Under the pieces are notes generated by a model. It was not told the origin of the DNA. It did no database searches and worked only from the letters and a program-made list of their open reading frames with translations. Positions 31,083-39,467 of a stretch of 64,000 nucleotides of DNA are shown piece by piece. The DNA is from Amycolatopsis oliviviridis. Its GTDB lineage: Bacteria; Actinomycetota; Actinomycetes; Mycobacteriales; Pseudonocardiaceae. The position numbers were made by a program, and so were the translations under genes. Positions within the stretch are counted from its first letter, which is position 1; each line of letters opens with the position of its first letter. The stretch lies in contig NZ_BNAY01000004.1 in NCBI RefSeq assembly GCF_014654365.1, forward strand, positions 1 through 64,000, given 5' to 3'.

Positions 31083-32906
31083 TCAGCCGAGGCGCTGCTT
31101 CAGCGCGTCCAGCTCGTCACGCAGCGAAGACGGGACCTTGTCGCCGATCTTCTCGAACCACTCTTCGATCAGCGGCAGTTCCTTGCGCCACTCGTCGGCC
31201 GAGACGTCCAGCGCGGCCTGGATGTCGGCCAGCGGCTCCGCGAGGCCGTCGGTGTCGAGGTCCTCGGCGCTCGGCACGAAGCCGACCGGGGTCTCGTTCG
31301 CGTTGCCCTTGCCCTCGACGCGGTCGATGACCCACTTCAGGATCCGCGAGTTCTCGCCGAATCCCGGCCACAGGAAGCGGCCGTCGTCGCCACGGCGGAA
31401 CCAGTTGACGTAGAAGATCTTCGGCAGCTTGTTCGCGTCGGCGTTCTTGCCGAGGTCCAGCCAGTGCTTGAAGTAGTCACCGGCGTGGTAGCCGAGGAAC
31501 GGCAGCATCGCCATCGGGTCGCGGCGCACGTTGCCGACCGCGCCGGCGGCGGCCGCGGTGGTCTCCGACGACATGGTGGCGCCCATGAACACGCCGTGCT
31601 GCCAGTCGCGGGCCTCGTTCACCAGCGGGACGGTGGTCTTGCGGCGGCCGCCGAACAGGATCGCCGAGATCGGCACGCCCTGCGGATCGTCCCACTCGGG
31701 CGCGAGGATCGGGCACTGCGACATCGGCGTGCAGTAGCGCGAGTTCGGGTGCGCGGCCTTCTCTTCCGACTCCGGCGTCCAGTCCTGCTTCTTCCAGGAG
31801 GTGGCGTGCGCGGGCTTCTCGCCCATGCCCTCCCACCAGACGTCGCCGTCGTCGGTGAGCGCGACGTTCGTGTAGACCGTGTTGCCCTTTTCGATGGTGC
31901 GCATCGCGTTGGGGTTGGTGTGCCAGTCGGTGCCCGGCGCGACGCCGAAGAAGCCGAACTCGGGGTTCACCGCGTACAGGCGGCCGTCCTCGCCGAACCG
32001 CATCCAGGCGATGTCGTCGCCGAGGGTCTCGGCGCGCCAGCCGGGGATGGTCGGCTGCAGCATGGCGAGGTTGGTCTTGCCGCAGGCGCTCGGGAACGCC
32101 GCCGCGACGTAGTGGACCTTGTCCTCCGGCGAGATCAGCTTGAGGATCAGCATGTGCTCGGCCAGCCAGCCCTCGTCACGGGCGATGACCGAGCCGATGC
32201 GCAGCGAGTAGCACTTCTTGCCCAGCAGCGAGTTGCCGCCGTAGCCGGAGCCGTAGCTCCAGATCTCGCGGGTCTCGGGGAAGTGCGAGATGTACTTGGT
32301 GGTGTTGCACGGCCAGGAGACGTCCTTCTGGCCCGGCTCCAGCGGCGCGCCGACGGAGTGCAGGGCGGGGACGAACGAGCGTTCGGTGCCGTCCTCGGTG
32401 ACGAACTTGTCCAGCGCGGCCTTGCCGGCGCGGGTCATCACGCGCATGGAGGCGACGACGTAGGCGAAGTCGGTGATCTCGATGCCGAGCTTGGGGTCTT
32501 CCGCACCGAGGGGGCCCATGCAGAAGGGGATCACGTACATCGTGCGACCGCGCATGCACCCGCGGTACAGCTCGGTCATCGTGGCCTTCATCTCGGCCGG
32601 GTCCATCCAGTTGTTGGTGGGACCGGCGTCTTCCTCATCGTTCGAACAGATGAAGGTGCGCTCTTCGACGCGGGCGACGTCGTTGGGGTCGGAGGCGGCC
32701 CAGTACGAGTTGGGCTTGGCGTCGAGCTGCACGAACGTGCCGGCGGAGACCAGTTCCGCGTTGATGCGCGCGGCCTCTTCGTCGGACCCGTCGACCCACA
32801 CCACGCGGTCCGGAGTGGTCAGTTCGGCGACCTCCCGGACCCAGGACAGGACGCCACTGTGCGTCGTCGGCGCTTTTTCCAGTCCAGGGATGGCGACTGC
32901 GGTCAT
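31083..32906 (-). CDS. pckG: phosphoenolpyruvate carboxykinase (GTP)
   Basis: A 607-aa GTP-type PEPCK, the usual size. It interconverts oxaloacetate and PEP with GTP, the entry to gluconeogenesis. The GTP loop with its conserved Cys is FPSACGKTN (near residue 270). Other conserved stretches are GYGGNSLLGKKCYSLRIGS, FFGVAPGTDWHTNPNAM and PLGAEDPKLGIEITD. I chose ATG 32906 (MTAVAIPGL) because the upstream extension is unlike the family. Several hairpins in the 407-bp gap upstream suggest a regulated promoter. Confidence 0.97.
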   Translation of the reverse strand: MTAVAIPGLEKAPTTHSGVLSWVREVAELTTPDRVVWVDGSDEEAARINAELVSAGTFVQLDAKPNSYWAASDPNDVARVEERTFICSNDEEDAGPTNNWMDPAEMKATMTELYRGCMRGRTMYVIPFCMGPLGAEDPKLGIEITDFAYVVASMRVMTRAGKAALDKFVTEDGTERSFVPALHSVGAPLEPGQKDVSWPCNTTKYISHFPETREIWSYGSGYGGNSLLGKKCYSLRIGSVIARDEGWLAEHMLILKLISPEDKVHYVAAAFPSACGKTNLAMLQPTIPGWRAETLGDDIAWMRFGEDGRLYAVNPEFGFFGVAPGTDWHTNPNAMRTIEKGNTVYTNVALTDDGDVWWEGMGEKPAHATSWKKQDWTPESEEKAAHPNSRYCTPMSQCPILAPEWDDPQGVPISAILFGGRRKTTVPLVNEARDWQHGVFMGATMSSETTAAAAGAVGNVRRDPMAMLPFLGYHAGDYFKHWLDLGKNADANKLPKIFYVNWFRRGDDGRFLWPGFGENSRILKWVIDRVEGKGNANETPVGFVPSAEDLDTDGLAEPLADIQAALDVSADEWRKELPLIEEWFEKIGDKVPSSLRDELDALKQRLG

Positions 32907-33205
32907 CTCTACTCCTGACTTCCGACGGCAGAAGCCCACATCGGGAACGACGCTGTTCCGATGCGGGCTTCGATGCCGGCGACCGAATGGCTTCGCACAC
33001 CGGCGGGAAGACCGGTGTGCAGGTTTTGGGATTCCCCGAGAGTAGCCGGATGACCGGCAGGTAACCGAGAGCTGACCTGTCGGTTCTCTCACAAGAACGA
33101 TAAGGGAATCGATTCAGTATCACCGGAATGGGCCATACGCAGAAATTCTTCCGGTGATCGACGGCACAACCAGGAGTCGAACAGAGCGCGAATCGGACAC
33201 GAGAA

Positions 33206-33233
33206 AGCCCGGTACGAGGTCTCGTACCGGGCT
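33206..33233. terminator. hairpin in the gap upstream of pckG
   Basis: The arms AGCCCGGTACGAG (33206-33218) and CTCGTACCGGGCT (33221-33233) are perfect 13-bp complements with a 2-base loop. The gap 32907-33313 (407 bp) also holds TTCCGGTG/CACCGGAA arms at 33121-33156 and the next hairpin at 33268; no gene is visible in it. It could terminate DUF6802 transcription or act in the pckG leader. Confidence 0.6.
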
Positions 33234-33267
33234 CTTCTGTGACCAGGATTACACGAATTGGCCCATC

Positions 33268-33308
33268 GAAATGGACTAAACCATTCTTCTATTGGTTTAG
33301 TCCATTTC
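33268..33308 (-). terminator. terminator of the DxDxDG repeat-protein gene
   Basis: A perfect 16-bp stem (33268-33283 with 33293-33308, arm GAAATGGACTAAACCA) lies 5 bases after the stop of the minus-strand gene at 33314. Confidence 0.8.
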
Positions 33309-33313
33309 AGGAT

Positions 33314-34033
33314 TTAGTTCTGGCTGATCCACTGGCCGGTGCCGGAATCGATCTTCGCCACTCCTTCGAGTGTTTCGGTGCCCGCGCCACCCCAGGCGGC
33401 GTCACCCGCGGGGTCGCCCGCGGCGTCGTTCGGAGTGCTCGCGAAGGCCGAGCCGATGTCCTCATTGACCACGCCGCTGCCGGTCTCGGTCCACTGACCG
33501 GGTCCAGTGTGCTCATAGGTCTTGGAGTTGCCGGAGGCGTCGGTCTCCACCGCGATGTCGGCCTTGCCATCGCCGTCCTTGTCGGTGAAGGCGATCGTGC
33601 GGCCGTCCTCCGTCTGGATGACGGCGGTGTCCGGGGTTCCGTCACCGTCGGTGTCGATGGTCGGCGGGCCGACCTCGACGTCGCCGCTCGGCATGTCGGC
33701 GTGCATGGTGCCGCTGGTGCCCGCGTCGCTGCCGCTGTCGTCGCTGCCGCCCGCCTCGACCCAGGCTCCGGAAGCCTCGTCGTAGACGGCCTCCTGGACG
33801 ACCTTGCCGTTCTCGTCGAGCACCGCGTACTGGTCGGCGTCGCCGTCGCCGTCGGTGTCGACGAACGCCTGACCGGTGCCGTCCTCGTGCTGGATGACCG
33901 CGGCGTCGTTGACGCCGTCCTTGTCGAGGTCGTAGTTGAGCTCGGCCTGGTACTCCTCGCCGTCAACGTGGACCGTGACCGCCTCCGTGGAGCCCGCCTC
34001 GGTGTCCGTGCCGCCGCTCTCGTCGACCCACAT
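33314..34033 (-). CDS. acidic DxDxDG-repeat protein (DUF6802-like)
   Basis: A 239-aa very acidic protein without a signal peptide. It contains repeated calcium-loop-like motifs (DLDKDGVND, DTDGDGDAD, DTDGDGTPD, DKDGDGKAD), each beside short beta-strand-like stretches (AVIQHEDGTGQAFV; AVIQTEDGRTIAFT) and a WVEAGG/WTETG spacer. The layout is that of the actinobacterial DUF6802 family. Calcium binding is suggested by the loops but not shown. It lies in front of the dynamin-like genes on the same strand. Confidence 0.75.
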   Translation of the reverse strand: MWVDESGGTDTEAGSTEAVTVHVDGEEYQAELNYDLDKDGVNDAAVIQHEDGTGQAFVDTDGDGDADQYAVLDENGKVVQEAVYDEASGAWVEAGGSDDSGSDAGTSGTMHADMPSGDVEVGPPTIDTDGDGTPDTAVIQTEDGRTIAFTDKDGDGKADIAVETDASGNSKTYEHTGPGQWTETGSGVVNEDIGSAFASTPNDAAGDPAGDAAWGGAGTETLEGVAKIDSGTGQWISQN

Positions 34034-34125
34034 GGGATAACCCCCTCGTTGACCTGCTGGTGTGTCGAAGCCTATGACTCACCGTAGGCCGGTTCGGTTC
34101 CGGTCCACAACACCGGCCACCCTGG

Positions 34126-35961
34126 TCAGGCGTCGCGAAGTGACCGAATGCGTCCGAGCAGGGCCTCGGCGCGGTCGCGGCCGTCGGAAACGTCCTTCAA
34201 GCGCTTCGCGACGATCGAGATCTTCTTCGCCCGTTCCTGCGCGCCCATCTTGATCGTCTTGTCGACTTCCTTCAGCTCCGCTTCGATCGCGTCGATGCGG
34301 CGGCCGAGGGCTTCGTCGAGCGCCATCGACAGCTGCTGTTCGGCTTCGATCAGCTGTTCCGCGACGAGCTGGTCCAACGTGGACCGCGCGTCGGCGATCG
34401 CCTCGACCAGCCACTGCTTCATGTGCTGCTTGTCCGACGCGTGCTTGCGGGTCCGCGCCATCCACCAGCCGGCGCCGAGGCCGATGATGATCGTCGCGGG
34501 CAGGATCACCGGGTTCAGGATCGCGACGCCCGCCAGCGGCAGCGCGGCGACCTTCCCGGCGCCGAGACCACCGGAAACCCCCATGAAGATGAGCAGTTTG
34601 TCCTCGGCCGTCGGCGGCTTCTTGTCCGGCGGGCGCAGGACGACCGGCGGGCCGCCCGCCCTGGCGAACTGACCCCGGATGATGTCGAGCTCTTCGGCCG
34701 AGAACAGCTCGGAGAGCGCGACGTTGGTGACCTGGTTGAGGCGCTGGGAGAGCAGCATCGAGATCCGCTGCGACGTCGTCTGCAGCGCGATGTCGACCTG
34801 CTGGGGCAGCGCGGCGAGCTCGTCGCGCTTCGAGCCGTCGATCAGCTGCCGGAAATGCGTCGACGCGTCACGCATCTGCCTGCTGGTCTCGTGCCCGACC
34901 TCGACCCGGGTCCGCTGGATCTCCGCGCGCAGTTTCAGCTGCCAGCCCCGCGTCGAGGACCGGCGTTCGGTGCTCAGGTCGTCGCGGCGCTGGCGCAGCT
35001 GCTCGGCCTCGGCCTCACCGGCGGACAGCGCACGGCTTTCGGCCTGCAGTTTCGCCTTGAGCTCGGCGAGCGCGCTCGACAGCGCGCGCAGGGTGTTGGC
35101 CTCGCCCAGCATCGCCGAGCGGCCGACCAGCAGCTCCTGCAGCGCGCCCTGCAGCGCGGCGATCCCGGCCTTCTCGCGCAGCATCATCGCCATCTGCTCG
35201 TTCGGGGCCTTGGCCGCCGTCTCGAACATGCGCGCGGACACCGGGTGGAACACCGCGTCGGCGAACCGGGGTGCGTGCTCGGCGAGCAGCCGCCGGTCGG
35301 CTTCGAGGACCTCGCGCCAGCCGCGGAACTGGTCGGTCTTGGTGAGCGCGAACAGCACGGTCTCGACGCGCTCGCCCATGTCGTGCAGGAATTGCAGCTC
35401 CTGCGCGGTGAACGGCGAAGAGGCGTCGACGACGAACAGCAGCGCGGTGGCGCCGGCGGCCGCCTCCTTCGCCAGCTCGCCGTGCATCGAGTCGAGCCCG
35501 CCGACGCCCGGCGTGTCCACAATGGATACACGTTCGAGCAGCGGGACCGGGCCGGAGACCTCGACGTAGCGCGGCGGGAGCTGGCCTTCGGGCAGCTCGT
35601 GCGCGGCCGAGACCCAGCGGATCAGGTCGTTGAGGTTGATCGGCACCGGCGCCAGCTGGCCCGGATAGCAGGCCTGCGCGGACCACTGCTCGGCGTGCTC
35701 GAAGACGAGGTAGGTCGCCGTGGCGACGTCGGCGTCCACAGGGGACAGTCCCGGCATGGACAGGAGCGCGTTCACCAGCGAGCTCTTGCCGCGGTTGGTC
35801 TCGCCGACCACCACGACCGACGGCTTCTTCGGCCGTGCCTTCCGGATGTCCTCGACCCATTTCGCGGCCTGCGGATCGGCTTCGCGGACGACGGTGAGCA
35901 GCTGTTCGCGCGTGCTCTTGACGAGGGCCGGGAGGTTGGCCGCCGCGCTCGGAGCGGTCAC
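34126..35961 (-). CDS. dynamin-like GTPase 1
   Basis: A 611-aa bacterial dynamin-like protein. The G domain starts near residue 45 with the P-loop GETNRGKS (53-60), a DTPGVGGLD switch motif and the ALTKTDQF base-recognition motif (TKxD). Long helical stretches follow, and a hydrophobic hairpin near 475-510 (VAALPLAGVAILNPVILPATIIIGLGAGWWMA) would reach a membrane. The start codon overlaps the upstream GrpE-like gene by 4 bases. Such proteins shape or protect membranes; IniA/IniC-type mycobacterial relatives respond to cell-wall drugs. Confidence 0.88.
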   Translation of the reverse strand: MTAPSAAANLPALVKSTREQLLTVVREADPQAAKWVEDIRKARPKKPSVVVVGETNRGKSSLVNALLSMPGLSPVDADVATATYLVFEHAEQWSAQACYPGQLAPVPINLNDLIRWVSAAHELPEGQLPPRYVEVSGPVPLLERVSIVDTPGVGGLDSMHGELAKEAAAGATALLFVVDASSPFTAQELQFLHDMGERVETVLFALTKTDQFRGWREVLEADRRLLAEHAPRFADAVFHPVSARMFETAAKAPNEQMAMMLREKAGIAALQGALQELLVGRSAMLGEANTLRALSSALAELKAKLQAESRALSAGEAEAEQLRQRRDDLSTERRSSTRGWQLKLRAEIQRTRVEVGHETSRQMRDASTHFRQLIDGSKRDELAALPQQVDIALQTTSQRISMLLSQRLNQVTNVALSELFSAEELDIIRGQFARAGGPPVVLRPPDKKPPTAEDKLLIFMGVSGGLGAGKVAALPLAGVAILNPVILPATIIIGLGAGWWMARTRKHASDKQHMKQWLVEAIADARSTLDQLVAEQLIEAEQQLSMALDEALGRRIDAIEAELKEVDKTIKMGAQERAKKISIVAKRLKDVSDGRDRAEALLGRIRSLRDA

Positions 35962-36455
35962 TGGGCCTTCTTCGCGTAGACGATGACGATCGGCGCGCGC
36001 AGGACCCGGTCGTGATCGGCGAACCCGACGACCTCGGTCTCCGCGACCAGGCCTTCGAGCGCCGGGTCCTCGGTGGCGACCGCGCCGCCCGCCTCGTGCA
36101 CGGCCGGGTCGAACCGCTCGCCGTCCGGGCGCAGGGCACGGACGCCGATCCCGGCGAGACCGTGTTCGAGCCGCTCGACGACGCCGCCGCTGCGGGCGCG
36201 GTCGAGGGCGTACAGGCAGAGCTGGATCAGCGCCTGCCGGTCGGCGAGAGCCTGTTCGAGGTCGGCCGGACCCGTGGTCGTGGACTCCACATCCGGTTTC
36301 GACGCGGCTTCGGCGGCCTCGGTTCCCTCGGACGGCGAAGTCTCGCCGTCCGCTTCGGCGATGATCGCCGCGATGCTCACGGCCGAGATCTGGTTGGTCG
36401 GCACATCGTCAGGATTCTCCTCTTCGACCGCCTTCTTGCGCAGCCAGGCACCCAC
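35958..36455 (-). CDS. GrpE-like domain protein
   Basis: A 165-aa protein with a disordered acidic N-terminus (1-75) and a GrpE-like C-terminal head (about 90-165): ALRPDGERFDPAVHEAGGAVATEDPALEGLVAETEVVGFADHDRVLRAPIVIVYAK follows the GrpE beta-domain plan. The long helix of true GrpE is mostly missing, so it is not the housekeeping exchange factor. It is coupled to the dynamin gene by a 4-base overlap, as in other actinomycetes where this protein accompanies one or two dynamin-like proteins. Confidence 0.82.
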   Translation of the reverse strand: MGAWLRKKAVEEENPDDVPTNQISAVSIAAIIAEADGETSPSEGTEAAEAASKPDVESTTTGPADLEQALADRQALIQLCLYALDRARSGGVVERLEHGLAGIGVRALRPDGERFDPAVHEAGGAVATEDPALEGLVAETEVVGFADHDRVLRAPIVIVYAKKAQ

Positions 36456-36493
36456 CGGATCGACCCCCGTAACTGGTGTCCCGGGCCGACCGA

Positions 36494-37150
36494 TCAGCCC
36501 GGGGAGATTCCACCAGTGTCGGACACCCGGCCGCTCGCCGGGGGCGAATTCGGCAGAACGGGACGAAGGAATCTGGAGAGAAGCACCTTCAGCACCGCCA
36601 GTTCCGCGGCCGGATCGAGGTCCGGCTCCAGAATCACCCGGGAGAGTGGCGCGTCGATCATCGCGACGAGCCAGCTGGCGGCCGTCTTCGGGTCGAGGCC
36701 GGGGTCGATCCGGCCCGCTTCCACCGCCCGCTTCACCAGACCGATCAGGGCGTCACGCAAGGCGCGATCGTTGCCCTGGACGAGTTCGGCCAGCTCGGCG
36801 TCGCGGGCGCACTGTGCGGCGACCTCGAGGACGAGCTTGGCCGCCATCGGGTTCAGGAGCTGTTCGGACACGCTGAAGAGGACGTGGAGGATCGCCTCCC
36901 ACGGATCTTCGATCTCGTGGGCGGCCGCGATCAGGGCCGCGGTCTCGTCGCCGTCCTGCTCGAAGATGCCGACGAACACCGCGCGCTTGTTCGGGAAGTA
37001 GTGGAACAGGCTGCCGGTGCTGATCCCCGCGGCGCGGCAGATCTCTGCCGTGGTGGTCTTCTCGAAGCCCTTCTCCGAGAAACACCAGGCGGCGGCGTCG
37101 AGGATGGTGCGGCGTTTCGCCTCGTGCTTGGCCGGGTCGACCGTCCTCAT
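36494..37150 (-). CDS. TetR family regulator
   Basis: A 218-aa TetR protein with the N-terminal HTH (RRTILDAAAWCFSEKGFEKTTTAEICRAAGISTGSLFHYFPNKRAVFVGIF). The start overlaps the stop of the upstream YqeB-like gene (ATGA), so the two are coupled. The palindrome ACCGAGCGCTCGGT before that gene is the expected operator. The dynamin cluster lies on both sides of this pair, so the regulator might act on it, which the sequence does not show directly. Confidence 0.88.
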   Translation of the reverse strand: MRTVDPAKHEAKRRTILDAAAWCFSEKGFEKTTTAEICRAAGISTGSLFHYFPNKRAVFVGIFEQDGDETAALIAAAHEIEDPWEAILHVLFSVSEQLLNPMAAKLVLEVAAQCARDAELAELVQGNDRALRDALIGLVKRAVEAGRIDPGLDPKTAASWLVAMIDAPLSRVILEPDLDPAAELAVLKVLLSRFLRPVLPNSPPASGRVSDTGGISPG

Positions 37151-37626
37151 TTCACCGCCGGCGGTTCGGCGTGCCAGGGGTAGCCGTGCTCGGTGAAGGC
37201 CGCGGCGACGGCTTTGCGGTCGACGTCGCCCTTCTGCCGCGCCAGTTCCCGGCCGTCGGAGGCGAGCAGGACGAGCTCCTTGCCGTCGAGGAAGACGGCC
37301 TGGAGCTTGGCTTCGTAAGCGCGACTGCGGCCCTTGGTGGTGAGCGTGATGCGCGTCGGCGTCACCTTGACGATCAGCCGCTCGTGCGCCCAGACCGCGG
37401 CGAACGCCAGGCCGAGGACCAGGCCGACGCCGATCCCGGTGACGACGCCCCACGGGCCGGGCATGTCCGAGACGAGCTGGAACGGCCCCTTGAACGGGAC
37501 CCAGCTCAGGGAGGCCACCCAGCCGGAGATCGACTGGAGGAACCAGCCGAGCCCGGCGCCCAGCAGCGGGCAGCCGACCCAGGAGGCCGTGCGCAGCCAC
37601 TGGGGCTCGTCGACGATCGTTTCCAT
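37147..37626 (-). CDS. YqeB-like membrane protein with C-terminal PH-like domain
   Basis: A 159-aa protein with two predicted membrane helices (about 12-32 and 55-80) and a beta-rich domain of about 85 residues (RITLTTKGRSRAYEAKLQAVFLDGKELVLLASDGRELARQKGDVDRKAVAAAFTEHGYPW). That layout fits the uncharacterised YqeB family. I used ATG 37626; an upstream ATG at 37635 adds three residues. It is the first gene of an operon with the TetR regulator. Function unknown. Confidence 0.72.
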   Translation of the reverse strand: METIVDEPQWLRTASWVGCPLLGAGLGWFLQSISGWVASLSWVPFKGPFQLVSDMPGPWGVVTGIGVGLVLGLAFAAVWAHERLIVKVTPTRITLTTKGRSRAYEAKLQAVFLDGKELVLLASDGRELARQKGDVDRKAVAAAFTEHGYPWHAEPPAVK

Positions 37627-37641
37627 GGGGCCCATTATTAG

Positions 37642-37655
37642 ACCGAGCGCTCGGT
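37642..37655. promoter_or_regulatory. TetR operator of the YqeB/TetR operon
   Basis: The perfect palindrome ACCGAGCGCTCGGT lies 16 bp before ATG 37626. The core ACCGAGCGCTCGGT is close to operators known for many TetR repressors. Confidence 0.78.
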
Positions 37656-37664
37656 TTATCAAAT

Positions 37665-37747
37665 CCTTCGCATTTAGTCGACTACTTGCCTGGACGCTTT
37701 CCGACGCCTGGCCACGGTCAGGGCAAGTAGTCGACTAAATGCGAAGG
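37665..37747. repeat. long hairpin, TAGTCG-CTACTTGCC family, copy 1
   Basis: The 26-bp arms 37665-37690 and 37722-37747 are perfect complements around 31 bases. The arm core CATTTAGTCGACTACTTGCC recurs, with three changes, at 41854-41928. It stands just after the dynamin-like 2 stop on the minus strand, as a terminator would, and before the TetR operator. Confidence 0.85.
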
Positions 37748-37760
37748 TAGTGCGGGGTCG

Positions 37761-39338
37761 TCAGGCCTGGGGTTCCCGGATCTGCTGCCAGATGAGGAAG
37801 TACGCCCGGTGCACGACGTGCGCGACGCGGCTCTGGGCGGGCGTCGCGCCGAAGGACGCGAAGGAGCGCCACCAGCCGGCGCGTTCCAGCGCGTGGGCGG
37901 CGAGGTCTGCCCGGGGAGCGCCCGGCTTGCCGAGCTGGGCGCCGATGTCGGCGCTGCTGCCGACCCGCAGGACCTCCTCGGACAGGTCCTCGGGCATGTC
38001 GACGGCGCCGGACGCGACCAGCGTGAGCGCTTCGAGCAGCCGGAGCTGGTGTGCCTCGGGCTTGGCGAGCAGGACTTCGATCGCGTCATGGACGCGCTGC
38101 CGTTCGGCCGGGTCGCCGGACGCGTGGGCCAGCGCGGTGACCGAGGCGAGCGCGGCGGCGGCCTTGATGCCGTCGGCGCGGGCGGCGAAGACGATGCTCA
38201 GCCGCTGGCGGACGGCTTCGAGACCGGAGGCGTCGAGCAGCTTCCGCCGCAGCGAGCCCGCGGTGATCTCCGGTTCGGCGCGGATCGCCTCGACGGCGTA
38301 CCGGACGCCGAAGAGGTCCAGTTTCTCCAGCAGCCGCAGCCGCGTGCCCGCCGCGACGTCGCATTCCCAGCTGGTGAAGATGTCCGCCGAGATCAGCATG
38401 GTCTCGAGGATGTCGTCGTCCATCTCGGACAGCTGACGCAGCGCTTCGGCGTCGCCGGAGGTGAACCCGCCGGACTCGGCCGACTCCGCGATCAGCCCGA
38501 TCACCGGGAGCACGTCCGCGACGCGGGGCTTCAGCGTCGAGGCCTGCTTCTCCGACAAGAGTGTCGCCGCCTTCCACACGTCGCCGCCGGAACCTTCGAC
38601 CGACTCGGGCGCGATGGTGTCCGCCTTGTTGAGCACCGCGATCGCGTTGACCGGGCCGGCCTCGCGGCTCGCGGTCGCGGCGGTGAACGCGGCCAGCGCC
38701 TGCTGGTCATCGGCGCGCACGCCCTGTGTGACGACGTAGAGCACGGCCTCGGCACCCGCGACGGCGTTGCGCGAGGTGTCGTCCAGCTCGTCCGAACCCT
38801 CTTCGTCGTCCTCTTCGTCGTCGGGCTTGCGGTGCTTCGCCGCGCCCAGCAGCTGCTCGGTCCGCGACACCGAGGCGGCGTCGAGCGATCCGAGACCAGG
38901 GGTGTCGATGACGGTCATGCCCTGGAGGACCGCGTTGGTGAGGTACGCCTCGATATGCGACACCTGGTCGATGTCGATGCCCAGCTCGGCCGGGATCATC
39001 CCGTCGGCGGCGAAGGGCAGCACCTGCTTGCGGCCGTCGTTGAAGACGATCTCGACGCGGTCGACCGTGCCGTACTGGAACCGGGTCACCAGCCGGGTGC
39101 ACTCGCCGACGTCGGTCGGCGCGACCCGGCGCCCGATCAGCGCGTTGACCAGTGTGGACTTACCCGATTTGATCCGGCCTGCGACGGCGACCTGAAGCGG
39201 TCCGCCCAGCCTGCGCAGCACCTCGGCGAACCCGGCGGCGGTGCGCGCGGAGACCTGGGGCTGCAGGCGGTGGCAGAGGTTCGCCACCGACATCGACAGC
39301 GGGCCGGCGAGACGGCCCTGTTCCGTCGCTGACGTCAC
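37761..39338 (-). CDS. dynamin-like GTPase 2
   Basis: A 525-aa dynamin-like protein, similar in plan to the 611-aa protein. The P-loop GRIKSGKS is at 54-61, with GECTRLVTRFQYG (switch I), DTPGLGSLDA (switch II) and NKADTI as the base-recognition motif. It lacks the hydrophobic hairpin of the other copy, so it may be the soluble partner. GTG 39338 has GGAGG about 11 bases upstream; the longer frame to 39971 overlaps the opposing histidine kinase and is not used. Two such proteins often act as a heteromer. Confidence 0.85.
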   Translation of the reverse strand: MTSATEQGRLAGPLSMSVANLCHRLQPQVSARTAAGFAEVLRRLGGPLQVAVAGRIKSGKSTLVNALIGRRVAPTDVGECTRLVTRFQYGTVDRVEIVFNDGRKQVLPFAADGMIPAELGIDIDQVSHIEAYLTNAVLQGMTVIDTPGLGSLDAASVSRTEQLLGAAKHRKPDDEEDDEEGSDELDDTSRNAVAGAEAVLYVVTQGVRADDQQALAAFTAATASREAGPVNAIAVLNKADTIAPESVEGSGGDVWKAATLLSEKQASTLKPRVADVLPVIGLIAESAESGGFTSGDAEALRQLSEMDDDILETMLISADIFTSWECDVAAGTRLRLLEKLDLFGVRYAVEAIRAEPEITAGSLRRKLLDASGLEAVRQRLSIVFAARADGIKAAAALASVTALAHASGDPAERQRVHDAIEVLLAKPEAHQLRLLEALTLVASGAVDMPEDLSEEVLRVGSSADIGAQLGKPGAPRADLAAHALERAGWWRSFASFGATPAQSRVAHVVHRAYFLIWQQIREPQA

Positions 39339-39467
39339 GGCGCCCACACCCTCCCAGTCGTCGAGCAACCCGACCCGAATCGTGCCATGCCGCTCATCCT
39401 CGGGTCGCACCGAAGGTGGTACCGGCGACCGACGCGCGGACGGCGCGGGCCGACATAGTGTTACCAG

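Noticed and set aside
33130..33240. Possible minus-strand tRNA near GTTCGACTCC
   Set aside because: Only a TpsiC-like word fits. No D-arm, anticodon stem or acceptor pairing can be built around it.
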